From positions 2,666,001 to 2,730,000 of the forward strand of contig NC_007650.1 of assembly GCF_000012365.1 (NCBI RefSeq): a stretch of DNA of 64,000 nucleotides, read 5' to 3'. Source of the DNA: Burkholderia thailandensis E264 (GTDB taxonomy: Bacteria; Pseudomonadota; Gammaproteobacteria; Burkholderiales; Burkholderiaceae). Each line of letters opens with the position of its first letter. Positions within the stretch are counted from its first letter, which is position 1. Below are positions 33,794 to 41,736 of this stretch, piece by piece. Under the pieces are notes generated by a model. The model was not told where the DNA came from. It searched no databases and was given only the letters and a program-made list of their open reading frames with translations. Made by a program: the position numbers and the translations under genes.

Positions 33794-34738
33794 TCAGTCA
33801 CTCTGCATCCTGAACGCCTGGCGATACCGCTTCGGCGACGTGCCGACGATTCGCGCGAAGCGCTCGCGAAACGCGCTCGCCGAACCGAACCCCGCCTCGG
33901 TCGCGATCTGCTCGACGGATAGCGACGTCGTCTCGAGCAATTGCTGCGCACGCCTCACGCGCGCGGTCTGCAGCCACTGCAACGGCGACGTGCCGGTCTG
34001 TTCCTGGAAACGGCGCGTGAGCGTGCGAACGCTCATCGCGCTCTGCCGCGCGATCGCGTCGAGCGTCAACGGCTCGCGCAAATTGCGTTGCAGCCATTCC
34101 ATCAATGCGCGCAGCGTCGACGTGTGCTGCGGCGGCTCGCCCGCGATGAACTGCGCCTGCCCGCCGTCGCGCACGAGCGGCGTCACCGCGAGCCGCGCGG
34201 CGTCGGCCGCCACCGCGGCGCCGTAGTCGCACCGGATCATGTGCAGACAAAGATCGAGCCCGGCGGACGCGCCGGCCGACGTCAGCACTTGCCCGTTGTC
34301 GATGAACAGCACGTTCGCATCGACCGACACGTGCGGATGGCGGCGCGCGAGCTCGGCCGCGCCCAGCCAGTGCGTGGTCGCGCGCAGACCGTCGAGCAGC
34401 CCTGCTTGCGCGAGCACGAACGCGCCGCTGCAAATCGACGCGATCCGGCAACCGCGCGACGCCGCCTCGCGCAGCGCCGCGATGACGCGCGGCGAAACCG
34501 GCGCGAGCGGATCGGCGACGCCGGGCACGACGACCGTATCGGCGTCCCGCAGCCCGTCGAGACCGAACGCAGTGCGCACGTCGAACAGATCGCCGCGGGC
34601 GCACCGCCGCTCGCCGCACACCCGCACGCGATAGGGCGCGTCGACGTTCGGCACGCGCACGCGCGCGAAGGTATCGCACGCGACGCCGAGATCGAACGGC
34701 ACGACGCCGTTCAGCACAAGCACGCCGACGCTATGCAT
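33794..34738 (-). CDS. GlxA-type AraC-family regulator with DJ-1/PfpI domain
   Basis: A 314-residue regulator. The N-terminal DJ-1/PfpI-like domain (about 1-170) includes SICSGAFVLAQAGLLDG with the Cys at the nucleophile elbow. The C-terminal AraC helix-turn-helix pair has MSVRTLTRRFQEQTGTSPLQWLQTARVRRAQQLLE and IATEAGFGSASAFRERFARIVGTSPKRYR. Target genes are unknown; the divergent small membrane-protein pair at 34841 is a candidate. The ATG at 34738 fits the family start (MHSVGVLVLNGVVPFDL). Confidence 0.9.
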   Translation of the reverse strand: MHSVGVLVLNGVVPFDLGVACDTFARVRVPNVDAPYRVRVCGERRCARGDLFDVRTAFGLDGLRDADTVVVPGVADPLAPVSPRVIAALREAASRGCRIASICSGAFVLAQAGLLDGLRATTHWLGAAELARRHPHVSVDANVLFIDNGQVLTSAGASAGLDLCLHMIRCDYGAAVAADAARLAVTPLVRDGGQAQFIAGEPPQHTSTLRALMEWLQRNLREPLTLDAIARQSAMSVRTLTRRFQEQTGTSPLQWLQTARVRRAQQLLETTSLSVEQIATEAGFGSASAFRERFARIVGTSPKRYRQAFRMQSD

Positions 34739-34840
34739 GATGATTTCCGCTGGCCGGAATCCGTTGAAAGATGGCATTCTAGCCAATGGCTCCGGTCGCA
34801 TCCACTCGCGACAATAGGCGCTCTTCGGTTGGAGATCGAC

Positions 34841-35149
34841 ATGACGATGGATGACGACACATCATTGCGCGTATTACAGGTTCTTTCGGTTCTCGAAGCG
34901 ACGACGCTCGTCGCGCTCGTCTGCATCGCAGTGCCGCTCAAGCATCTGGCCGGCTATCCGATTGCGGTATCGATCATGGGGCCGTTGCACGGCGTCGCGT
35001 TCGTGCTGTATCTGTGGGCGGTCATCGCCACGACGTCGAGCGGACTCTGGCGCGCGGCCGATGCATGGCGCCTCGTCGCGACGGCGATGGTGCCGTTCGC
35101 CGGCTTCGCCAATTCGGGGTGGATCGCACGCAAGCGGAGCGCGCGATGA
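34841..35149 (+). CDS. DUF3817-type small membrane protein
   Basis: A 102-residue protein with three hydrophobic helices. LEATTLVALVCIAVPLKHLAGYP and GPLHGVAFVLYLWAV resemble DUF3817 proteins; function unknown. The ribosome site is GGAG. Its stop codon overlaps the next gene's start (ATGA), so the two are translationally coupled. Confidence 0.75.
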   Translation: MTMDDDTSLRVLQVLSVLEATTLVALVCIAVPLKHLAGYPIAVSIMGPLHGVAFVLYLWAVIATTSSGLWRAADAWRLVATAMVPFAGFANSGWIARKRSAR

Positions 35150-35547
35150 TCTATCTGCTGCTGAAGGCGGTGCACGTCGCGTCGATCACCGTGTTCGTCG
35201 GCGGGTTGCTGGTGTTGGCGATCGGCATCCGCATCCCGAATCTCGTCGTCCAGCGCGCCGTTCTGCAATGGGACCGGCGCGCGACGCTGCCGGCGCTCGC
35301 GCTCGTCTGGGCGAGCGGCGTCACGATCGCGCTGCTCGGCCACTGGTTCGGCGACGCGTGGCTCTCGGCGAAGCTCGTGCTCGTCGCGGCGCTCTCCGCG
35401 TTGCACGGCATCCTCGCGGGCAGGCTGCGGCGCATGGCGCGCGACGGCTCGACCGTCGCGCCCGTGTGGCTGCATACGGGAATCGGCGCGGGCATCGTCG
35501 CGACGGCGGCCGCGGCGATCGCGCTCGTCGTGATCAAGCCATTTTGA
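35146..35547 (+). CDS. Small CopD-like membrane protein
   Basis: A 133-residue protein with about four membrane helices. It opens MIYLLLKAVHVASITVFVGGLLVLAIG, the pattern of CopD/HemJ-like proteins with a His in the first helix. It begins on the ATGA overlap with the preceding gene. A role in copper or heme handling is only suggested by fold; no other copper gene is beside it. Confidence 0.65.
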   Translation: MIYLLLKAVHVASITVFVGGLLVLAIGIRIPNLVVQRAVLQWDRRATLPALALVWASGVTIALLGHWFGDAWLSAKLVLVAALSALHGILAGRLRRMARDGSTVAPVWLHTGIGAGIVATAAAAIALVVIKPF

Positions 35548-35754
35548 AGAAAGCCGGCGCGCTGCCGTGCGCCCGGATATCGATTCGACATTCGCGATGG
35601 GCAGGCGGCAAAACGCTGCGCGAAGCGCGTCGGCGATAGGTCGGTTCGCGCAGCCGCGTGCAAGCGCAGGCCGCGTTGCGCGAAGAGCGGCAAGGCGCTC
35701 GCCGATCCGGCTCGCCGCCGACCGCCGGCCGCGCGGCGGCGTCACGCCGCCACG

Positions 35755-36603
35755 TCACGCCGCCGCGCGCGTGGTCTGCCGCTGCTCGCCCAGGCCCGCC
35801 ACCCCGCAGCGCACCGTCTGCCCCGGCTTCAGATAGACGGGCAGCGGCTTCACGCCCATCCCGACGCCGGGCGGCGTGCCGGTCGAGATCACGTCGCCGG
35901 GCTGCAGGCTCATGCAGCGCGACAAATACGCGATCAACTGCGCGACCGTGAACACCATCGTGCGCGTGTTGCCGCTCTGATAGCGCCGGCCGTCCACGTC
36001 GAGCCACAGATCGAGCGCCTGCGGATCGGCGATTTCGTCGCGCGTGACGAGCCATGGGCCGATCGGCCCGAACGTGTCGAAGCCCTTGCCCTTGTCCCAC
36101 TGGCCGCCGCGTTCGATCTGCCATTCGCGCTCGGACACGTCATTGACGACGCAATAGCCGGCGACGTGCGACAGCGCGTCGGCCTCGTCGACGTTCTTGC
36201 ACGCGCGGCCGATCACGACGCCAAGCTCGACTTCCCAGTCGGTCTTCACCGAGCCGCGCGGAATCTCGATGCCGTCGTGCGGGCCGCTCACCGCGCTCGT
36301 CCACTTGCCGAACACGACGGGCTCGGTCGGCACCGCGAGCCCCGCCTCCGCCGCGTGGTCCGCGTAGTTCAGGCCGATGCAGACGAACTTGCCGATCCGG
36401 CCCACGCACGCGCCGATCCTCGGCTCGCCCGCGACGAGCGGCAGCGACGCGGGATCGACGGCGGCGAGCCGCGCGAGACTCGCGTCCGACAGCGCGTCGC
36501 CCGCGACGTCGTCGATCAGCGACGACAGATCGCGGATGCAACCGGCCGCGTCGAGCAACCCAGGCTTTTCGTGGCCCACGGGGCCGTAACGAAGCAGTTT
36601 CAT
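35755..36603 (-). CDS. Fumarylacetoacetate-hydrolase-family protein
   Basis: A 282-residue FAH-fold enzyme. It opens MKLLRYGPVGHEKPGLLDAAG. The core has KFVCIGLNYADHAAEAG, KWTSAVSGP, DWEVELGVVIGR with acidic metal ligands, NDVSERE, GFDTFGPIGPWLV and VISTGTPPGVGMG. This subgroup includes ureidoglycolate lyase and 2,4-diketo-3-deoxy-L-fuconate hydrolase; I cannot choose between them. It is divergent from an IclR regulator that may control it. The start at 36603 fits the family; the frame is open beyond without conservation. Confidence 0.88.
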   Translation of the reverse strand: MKLLRYGPVGHEKPGLLDAAGCIRDLSSLIDDVAGDALSDASLARLAAVDPASLPLVAGEPRIGACVGRIGKFVCIGLNYADHAAEAGLAVPTEPVVFGKWTSAVSGPHDGIEIPRGSVKTDWEVELGVVIGRACKNVDEADALSHVAGYCVVNDVSEREWQIERGGQWDKGKGFDTFGPIGPWLVTRDEIADPQALDLWLDVDGRRYQSGNTRTMVFTVAQLIAYLSRCMSLQPGDVISTGTPPGVGMGVKPLPVYLKPGQTVRCGVAGLGEQRQTTRAAA

Positions 36604-37176
36604 GACAGGCGACCTCTTCGATTCAGGACAAACGAGCCTCCGGCGCGCTCGATCGAGCCGGCGCGACGGCGCCGGGCGCGGGCCCGTTGCGGAGTTTGTA
36701 CCATCCGCCGTGCGCGATGAGACGCTGCATCGCGGATAACGACTATTGAAGCAGACGCTGGCGATGCATCGAAGCCCGGCGGCGGCAACCGCGTCCGCCG
36801 GCCCCCGCCGCCGAGCGAAAACCCGCTGAGACCCGCTGCGCCCCGCCTCCCGCGCGCCGCCGCGCGCGCCCGAACGGCGGCGTCCCGCTGCGAACGCCCG
36901 CTTGCAGCCCCGCAAGCGCCCCCGCTTACTCCACCACGCCGGTTTTGGCCAGCCGCCTCGACGCATACTTTGCCCACATCGACAAACAGCCAACCTCGTT
37001 TATTCAATAATTGTCGACAAAATCATTATTGATTTCAAATTCGTTGATTATCATTGCTGTTGGAGCAGTTACTTAATTTACATACGAATCAACGATCCAT
37101 CGATGCACTCGGCGCTGCCGCGAGGCACGCGCCGCCCGGCGTTCGATGCGTCGCGTCCGAGACAACCGATCCACCG
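36604..37176. other. Intergenic region with AT-rich palindromes (FAH gene to IclR gene)
   Basis: About 570 bases. From about 36990 to 37095 the DNA is much more AT-rich than elsewhere. It contains the perfect palindrome TTGTCGACAA (37011-37020) and a nine-base inverted repeat, TCGTTGATT (37041-37049) with AATCAACGA (37087-37095). These are candidate operators for the adjacent IclR protein and probably include both promoters. Confidence 0.6.
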
Positions 37177-38001
37177 ATGAAACCCAGGAAAGACGTGCCC
37201 GCCGGCGCCGCGCGAGAGCCGCAGGATTGCGAAGAAGTCGAGCGCTATCGCGCGCCCGCGCTCGACAAGGGGCTCGACATCCTCGAGCTTCTCGCCGAGC
37301 AGAAGGAAGGCCTCACGCGCACCGAGATCACGAAGGAGCTCGGCCGCAATGCGAGCGAGATCTACCGGATGCTGGAGCGGCTCGTCGCCCGCCAATACGT
37401 GATCCGCTCGCCGGGCGGCGACCGTTACACGCTGAGCCTGAAGCTCTATTCGCTCGCCCACCGCCATCCGCCGCTCAAGCGGCTGATCGCCGAGGCGCTG
37501 CCGCCGATGCAGCGCTTCGCCGATGCGGCCGAGCAGTCGTGCCACCTGTGCGTGTACGACCGCGGCAACCTGCTCGTGATCGCGCAGGTCGACGGGCCGG
37601 GCGCATGGGGCATCTCGGTGCGGCTCGGCTCGCGCGTCGGGCTCGTCGACACCGCGTCCGGCCCCGTGTTGCTCGCGTTCCAGGCGCCCGAGCAACGCGC
37701 GCGCATGCTCGCCGAGCATACGAAGGTGGAAGGCGAAATCGCGCTCGACGTGCACGCGTTCGACGCGCTGCTGCGCGACATTCGCGCGACTGGCCGGCTC
37801 AGGCAGGAAAGCCGCCAGGCGTTCGGCGTCACCGACATCGCGTATCCGATTCTCGGGCCGTCCGGCCATGCGATCGCCGCAATTACATGCCCATACGTCC
37901 GCCGGATCGACGCGCACGTCGCGCCGCTCGTCGACGACGTCGACGCGCAACTGCGCGCGACGGCCGGGCGTCTTTCGATGCTGAAGGAAGCGGCCGCGTG
38001 A
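37177..38001 (+). CDS. IclR-family transcriptional regulator
   Basis: A 274-residue regulator. The winged helix-turn-helix is at about 30-95 (ALDKGLDILELLAEQKEGLTRTEITKELGRNASEIYRMLERLVARQYV). The effector domain follows, with SCHLCVYDRGNLLVIAQVDGPG and the DTASGPVLLAF loop. The start at 37177 (MKPRK) is preferred over the upstream frame opening at 37054, which lies in the AT-rich control region. It probably controls the divergent FAH-family gene, the usual arrangement for IclR. Confidence 0.9.
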   Translation: MKPRKDVPAGAAREPQDCEEVERYRAPALDKGLDILELLAEQKEGLTRTEITKELGRNASEIYRMLERLVARQYVIRSPGGDRYTLSLKLYSLAHRHPPLKRLIAEALPPMQRFADAAEQSCHLCVYDRGNLLVIAQVDGPGAWGISVRLGSRVGLVDTASGPVLLAFQAPEQRARMLAEHTKVEGEIALDVHAFDALLRDIRATGRLRQESRQAFGVTDIAYPILGPSGHAIAAITCPYVRRIDAHVAPLVDDVDAQLRATAGRLSMLKEAAA

Positions 38002-38149
38002 CATTCTCGATCCGTCTGACGAGAAGGTGAAATCACCGAGGAGCTGTTCACGCTCATAACGGGCTTGGGAACGTGCGCTTGCGCCCGCAGCACGAGGCAG
38101 CGCGGAGAAGACACGATAGCCGTCGCCATTGCAACGGCGAACGACGCGG

Positions 38150-39100
38150 TCATGCCGGCGCAAAGGCGCGCTCTCCAACTGGGCAAGCACGACGACTGCA
38201 AGGTGGCGGCGCCTGCCGGTGGGATATCGACTTCATCTGCCTCGGGAATGGAGCGATGATTCGGCACGACGACAGAAAGCCGGCGCGCCCGAGGAAATTG
38301 AACGTGCGACCAAGCCGCAGATTGCGCCCATGCCGTTGCGCGAAGCACGGCAAAGCGGCGCGCCTGACGGCGTGGTCCTGGCCGATGCGGGTTCGGAACG
38401 GACACGGCGTTTCGCGGAGCGGTCAGCGAGCTCGGTTTGCAGCATGCGGTCGATATTCAACCGGTCATCCGCGCAGGAGCGCCGAACACGGCTCCGCTGC
38501 CGCCCGAGACCTCCGCGGGCAAGTCTGGCCGGCCTTGCAGCGCATCGCGCCGCACGCTCCGACATGAGCCGTTGAAACTCGATGCGTCGCGGTATCGCAC
38601 GGTGACATCGCGTGAAGGCATATGCGCCGCGCTCGGTTCGCGCTTTGCTGCCGTGCGCGTGCGCGCTTCACACCGCGATTAGTGGCGGTTCACGCTGCGC
38701 GATGAGGAATGGGGCGGATCGAACGGCCCGAAGGCGATGTCGAGCCGCTCAAGTGTTGGCTTTCGTTGGCTTTCGACTGTGCCCCAGGACACGATGCGCG
38801 AACGTCTGGTTCATGTAGCCGGGATACGCTCGCGTATCGAGCGCGACTATCAGGATCTCAAGCAGGAATTTGGCCTGTGACACTTCGAAGGACGAGGCTG
38901 GCGAGGATTCCATCACCATGCATCATCGTGTATTGCTGCGCACGGGTTTCTTGTCGCTCAACGCCTCATTCGAGGGGGGCGGCAGAAAACTCCGCGATCC
39001 GCGCGCATCTGCCGTACCCTCGGATCAGCTGCCATGCGGCTCCCCAGCGCGCGCAGCGCCACGCGGCTGACTCTATTACCATGCTGCACTGACGTATCGC
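38150..39100 (+). pseudogene. Decayed IS701-type transposase
   Basis: Fragments of an IS701-like transposase appear in order but in different frames. A LGKHDDCKVA piece is near 38185. Then come YRLHLPREWSDDSARRQKAG near 38225-38285, KPQIA and GVVLADAG, LQHAVDIQPVI near 38440, and TAPLPPETSAGKSGRP near 38490. After the YRTVTSREG and FAAVRVRASHRD pieces comes IERDYQDLKQEFGL, a TGA, and HFEGRGWRGFHHHASSCIAAHGF near 38840-38950. The TGA replaces a codon normally read as Gly. At least two frameshifts and one stop are needed to join them. I saw no terminal inverted repeats and no target duplication, so the ends are approximate. Confidence 0.75.
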
Positions 39101-39249
39101 TGCCTACATCGCGCGCCGGCTCAAGCGGTGTCCATTGTGCTCCGCCGGCAAAGGCAATTTATCGGCACGGGAAGACGAGGGCGCGTCGCTCCGGTCGAAT
39201 CGATAACGCGCGCCGCGCGTCGCGGCGTGCTGCACAAGGAGACAGGCCA

Positions 39250-40653
39250 ATGACGTCACATCGAGAAACCTACGTCCGCTCCGCAAGCGTGCGGGCAGTC
39301 GCGGATGCCGTGAACGGCGGACGAGCGCGCGCGCTCGAGCACGCCGAGGCGGCGCTCGAGCGGCTCGCGCTCGCCGAGCCGCTCGCTGCAATGACGCACA
39401 TCGCGCCGGAGATCGCGCGCCAAGCCGCCGCGAACGTCGACGCGCAGATCGCGAGCGGCCGCAGGCTGCCGCTCGCGGGCGTGCCGTTCGTCATCAAGGA
39501 CAACCTCTTCACGTCCGACATGCCGACGCGCGGAGCGAGCCCGGCACTGCTCGGCTTCGGCGCGACGTGCAACGCGACGGCCGTCCAGCAGTTGCTCGAC
39601 GCGGGCGCCGTGCCGCTCGGCAAGGCGAACATGCACGAACTCGCCTTCGGCATCACGAGCGCGAACGGCCACTTCGGCGCGGTCCGCAATCCGCACGATC
39701 CGGCGCGGATCGCGGGCGGCTCGAGCGGCGGCACGGCATCCGCGGTCGCGGCGGGCATTCCGTTTGGCCTGGGCACCGACACGGGCGGTTCGGTGCGAAT
39801 CCCGGCCGCGTTCTGCGGCGTCGCCGGACTGCGGCCGACGCCGCGCCGCTACTCGACGCACGGCGTGCTCGCACTGTCGCCCACGCGCGATACGGTCGGC
39901 ACGATCGCGCACAGCATCGACGATCTGCTGCTGCTCGACGCGGTGCTGACTGGCGACGCCACCGAACCCGCGCCGGTCGCGCTCGCCGGATTGCGGATCG
40001 GCGTGCCGGACGCGCCCTACTTCGACGGACTCGATCCGGCCGTCGCGGAGATGACCGAACGCGCGCTCGCCGCGCTGACGAACGCGGGCGCGCGGCTGAT
40101 TCCGCTCGCCGCCCGCGCGCTGCACGAAGCGGATGAAGCGTGCGGCTTCCCGATCGCGGGTTTCGAGGCGCTCGCGTACTGGCAGCGCTTCAGCGCCGAG
40201 CGGCTCGATCTGCCGTTCGCCGAATTCGTCGCCCGGCTCGGCAGCGACGATGTTCGGCACATTTTCCGCACGCTGATCGACGCGCCGCCGTCGAGCGATG
40301 CCTATGCGGCCGCGATCGACGTGCTGCGGAGCATCGTGCGCTGGTACGACCAGGCGTTCCACCGCACGGGCGTCGATTGCATCGCGCTGCCGACCGTTCA
40401 ATGCGAAGCGCCGCTCGTCGCCGCCAGCGGGCACGATCTACCGCCCGACGCCGCCTACGCGCTGTTCGCGCGCGTGATCCGCCAGACCGGGCCGGCGACG
40501 CTCGGCGGCGTGCCGTCGGTATCGGTCCCGGCGGGATTGTCGAAGCACACCGGCGTGCCCGTGGGCTTGATGCTCGAAGGGCCGGCCGGCAACGACCGAC
40601 GCCTGCTCGCGATCGCGCGCGAGGTGGAACGGCTGCTCGCGCATGCGCGGTGA
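39250..40653 (+). CDS. Amidase-signature enzyme
   Basis: A 467-residue amidase. The Ser-cisSer-Lys triad region is plain: VIKDNLFTSDMPTRGAS supplies Lys, AGGSSGGTASAVAAG the cis-Ser, and TDTGGSVRIPAAFCG the nucleophile Ser. Indoleacetamide hydrolases and related amidases share this architecture; the substrate is not deducible. The start at 39250 follows AAGGAGA. The frame is open upstream only within the transposase remnant. Confidence 0.88.
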   Translation: MTSHRETYVRSASVRAVADAVNGGRARALEHAEAALERLALAEPLAAMTHIAPEIARQAAANVDAQIASGRRLPLAGVPFVIKDNLFTSDMPTRGASPALLGFGATCNATAVQQLLDAGAVPLGKANMHELAFGITSANGHFGAVRNPHDPARIAGGSSGGTASAVAAGIPFGLGTDTGGSVRIPAAFCGVAGLRPTPRRYSTHGVLALSPTRDTVGTIAHSIDDLLLLDAVLTGDATEPAPVALAGLRIGVPDAPYFDGLDPAVAEMTERALAALTNAGARLIPLAARALHEADEACGFPIAGFEALAYWQRFSAERLDLPFAEFVARLGSDDVRHIFRTLIDAPPSSDAYAAAIDVLRSIVRWYDQAFHRTGVDCIALPTVQCEAPLVAASGHDLPPDAAYALFARVIRQTGPATLGGVPSVSVPAGLSKHTGVPVGLMLEGPAGNDRRLLAIAREVERLLAHAR

Positions 40654-40700
40654 CGCGCGCGAGCGTATTCCCGGCACATGCCGAATCGGCCGCGCGCGCG

Positions 40701-40720
40701 GCGCTACGCTAAAATAGCGC
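40701..40720 (+). promoter_or_regulatory. Promoter-like element with hairpin before the 183-residue gene
   Basis: TAAAAT (40710-40715) is a possible -10 box lying in a six-base inverted repeat, GCGCTA (40701-40706) and TAGCGC (40715-40720). It is about 50 bases before the downstream start. Confidence 0.35.
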
Positions 40721-40766
40721 CCCCTTCAAAACACCGCCTGCCGTCTTCGCCGACGGCGGGCGCCTC

Positions 40767-41318
40767 ATGGACGTCATGGCCAAACTTCTGACCGATCTCG
40801 AATTCCAACGTTTCTCCGAACTTCAGCAGAAGCAGGCAAGCTTCACGATCACGCCCGAAGAAGCCGACGAGCTGCGCGACATCGTCGCGCGCGCGCAGAA
40901 GAAGCGCGACGATCGCGCATCCGCGATGCAGGCGATCGAAGAGTACATCGCGCAGTTCGACATCACGCCTGACGAGCTTTTCTCCCCCGAGCAGATCGGC
41001 GAAGCCGCGCGCACGTACGGCCTGATCGCGGCGGGCAAGAAGGAGCGCTCGCTGCCGCCTTCGCTGACGTTCAACGGCAAGCCGTATCAATGGACGAAGA
41101 CGCTGCCGGACGAAGTGCGGTTGCCGCTCTTCGATGCGTTCAAGGCCGGCGAATCGATCAAGCGCTTCATCGCGATGCCGAAGGACACCGCGCGCTGCGC
41201 GCTGACGGTCGCGCGCCTCGAACGCGAGACGGGCGCGGTCTATGCGGACACGCTGCTCGACGAGCTGGCGATCTCGCGCAAGCACGTCGACGAGGCTGCG
41301 GCGAAGCTCGCTGCGTGA
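40767..41318 (+). CDS. Unrecognised protein with H-NS-like motif
   Basis: A 183-residue, charged protein with no named family that I recognise. The N-terminal part is helical and Gln/Glu/Lys-rich. IEEYIAQFDITPDELF in the middle closely matches IEEYDITPEELGF of the H-NS protein at 45669-45959, and a proline pair (SLPPSLTFNGKPYQW) follows where H-NS has its DNA-binding segment. The rest, up to ISRKHVDEAAAKLAA, is unrelated to H-NS. It could be a nucleoid-associated protein or merely share a linker. The start is ATG 40767 or the in-frame ATG at 40776 (MAKLL). Confidence 0.6.
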   Translation: MDVMAKLLTDLEFQRFSELQQKQASFTITPEEADELRDIVARAQKKRDDRASAMQAIEEYIAQFDITPDELFSPEQIGEAARTYGLIAAGKKERSLPPSLTFNGKPYQWTKTLPDEVRLPLFDAFKAGESIKRFIAMPKDTARCALTVARLERETGAVYADTLLDELAISRKHVDEAAAKLAA

Positions 41319-41736
41319 TTCGCTCGGGGGCGGCGGATCTGCGGATCGGCAGGCACATGTTCGCGGTGCCGACCGATACGTCACCGCCTCGACGCGATCG
41401 GCAACAAGCCACTCGCGCTGCGATTCGTTCCGCTGGGTCGCCCCCGCAAAGTCTCACCCTTTTCCGAATTCGCTTCCCGTAAAGCCTCACCGTTTGACCT
41501 CGGCGTTGATCGCAATGATGGCGATGAACGCCGGGACATCAAGGTCGTTGGAGGCCGGAGGTCAGCAGCCAGCGATGTCGACGCCTTCAACGCCTTCCGC
41601 GCTTCTTTCTCCGAAGCGCCGGCGACACGCGACGCGTCGGATTTCGAATTGCCGGCCCCATCGACCACGCGCCACGGCGGCCACCCGCCTCTTGCGCCAA
41701 CCGGACGCGTCCGTCGCTCGACGCCACGGCGCCGTC
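41319..41736. other. Intergenic region with CCCGnAAA-type repeats
   Basis: About 420 bases between convergent genes. It holds two copies of a 16-base motif at 41443-41458 and 41476-41491. No gene is supported. Confidence 0.5.
41443..41491 (+). repeat. Two copies of a CCCGnAAAnnCTCACC motif
   Basis: CCCGCAAAGTCTCACC at 41443-41458 and CCCGTAAAGCCTCACC at 41476-41491 are 33 bases apart on the plus strand. Two more relatives lie on the minus strand at 45317-45332 and 45652-45667. Confidence 0.6.
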
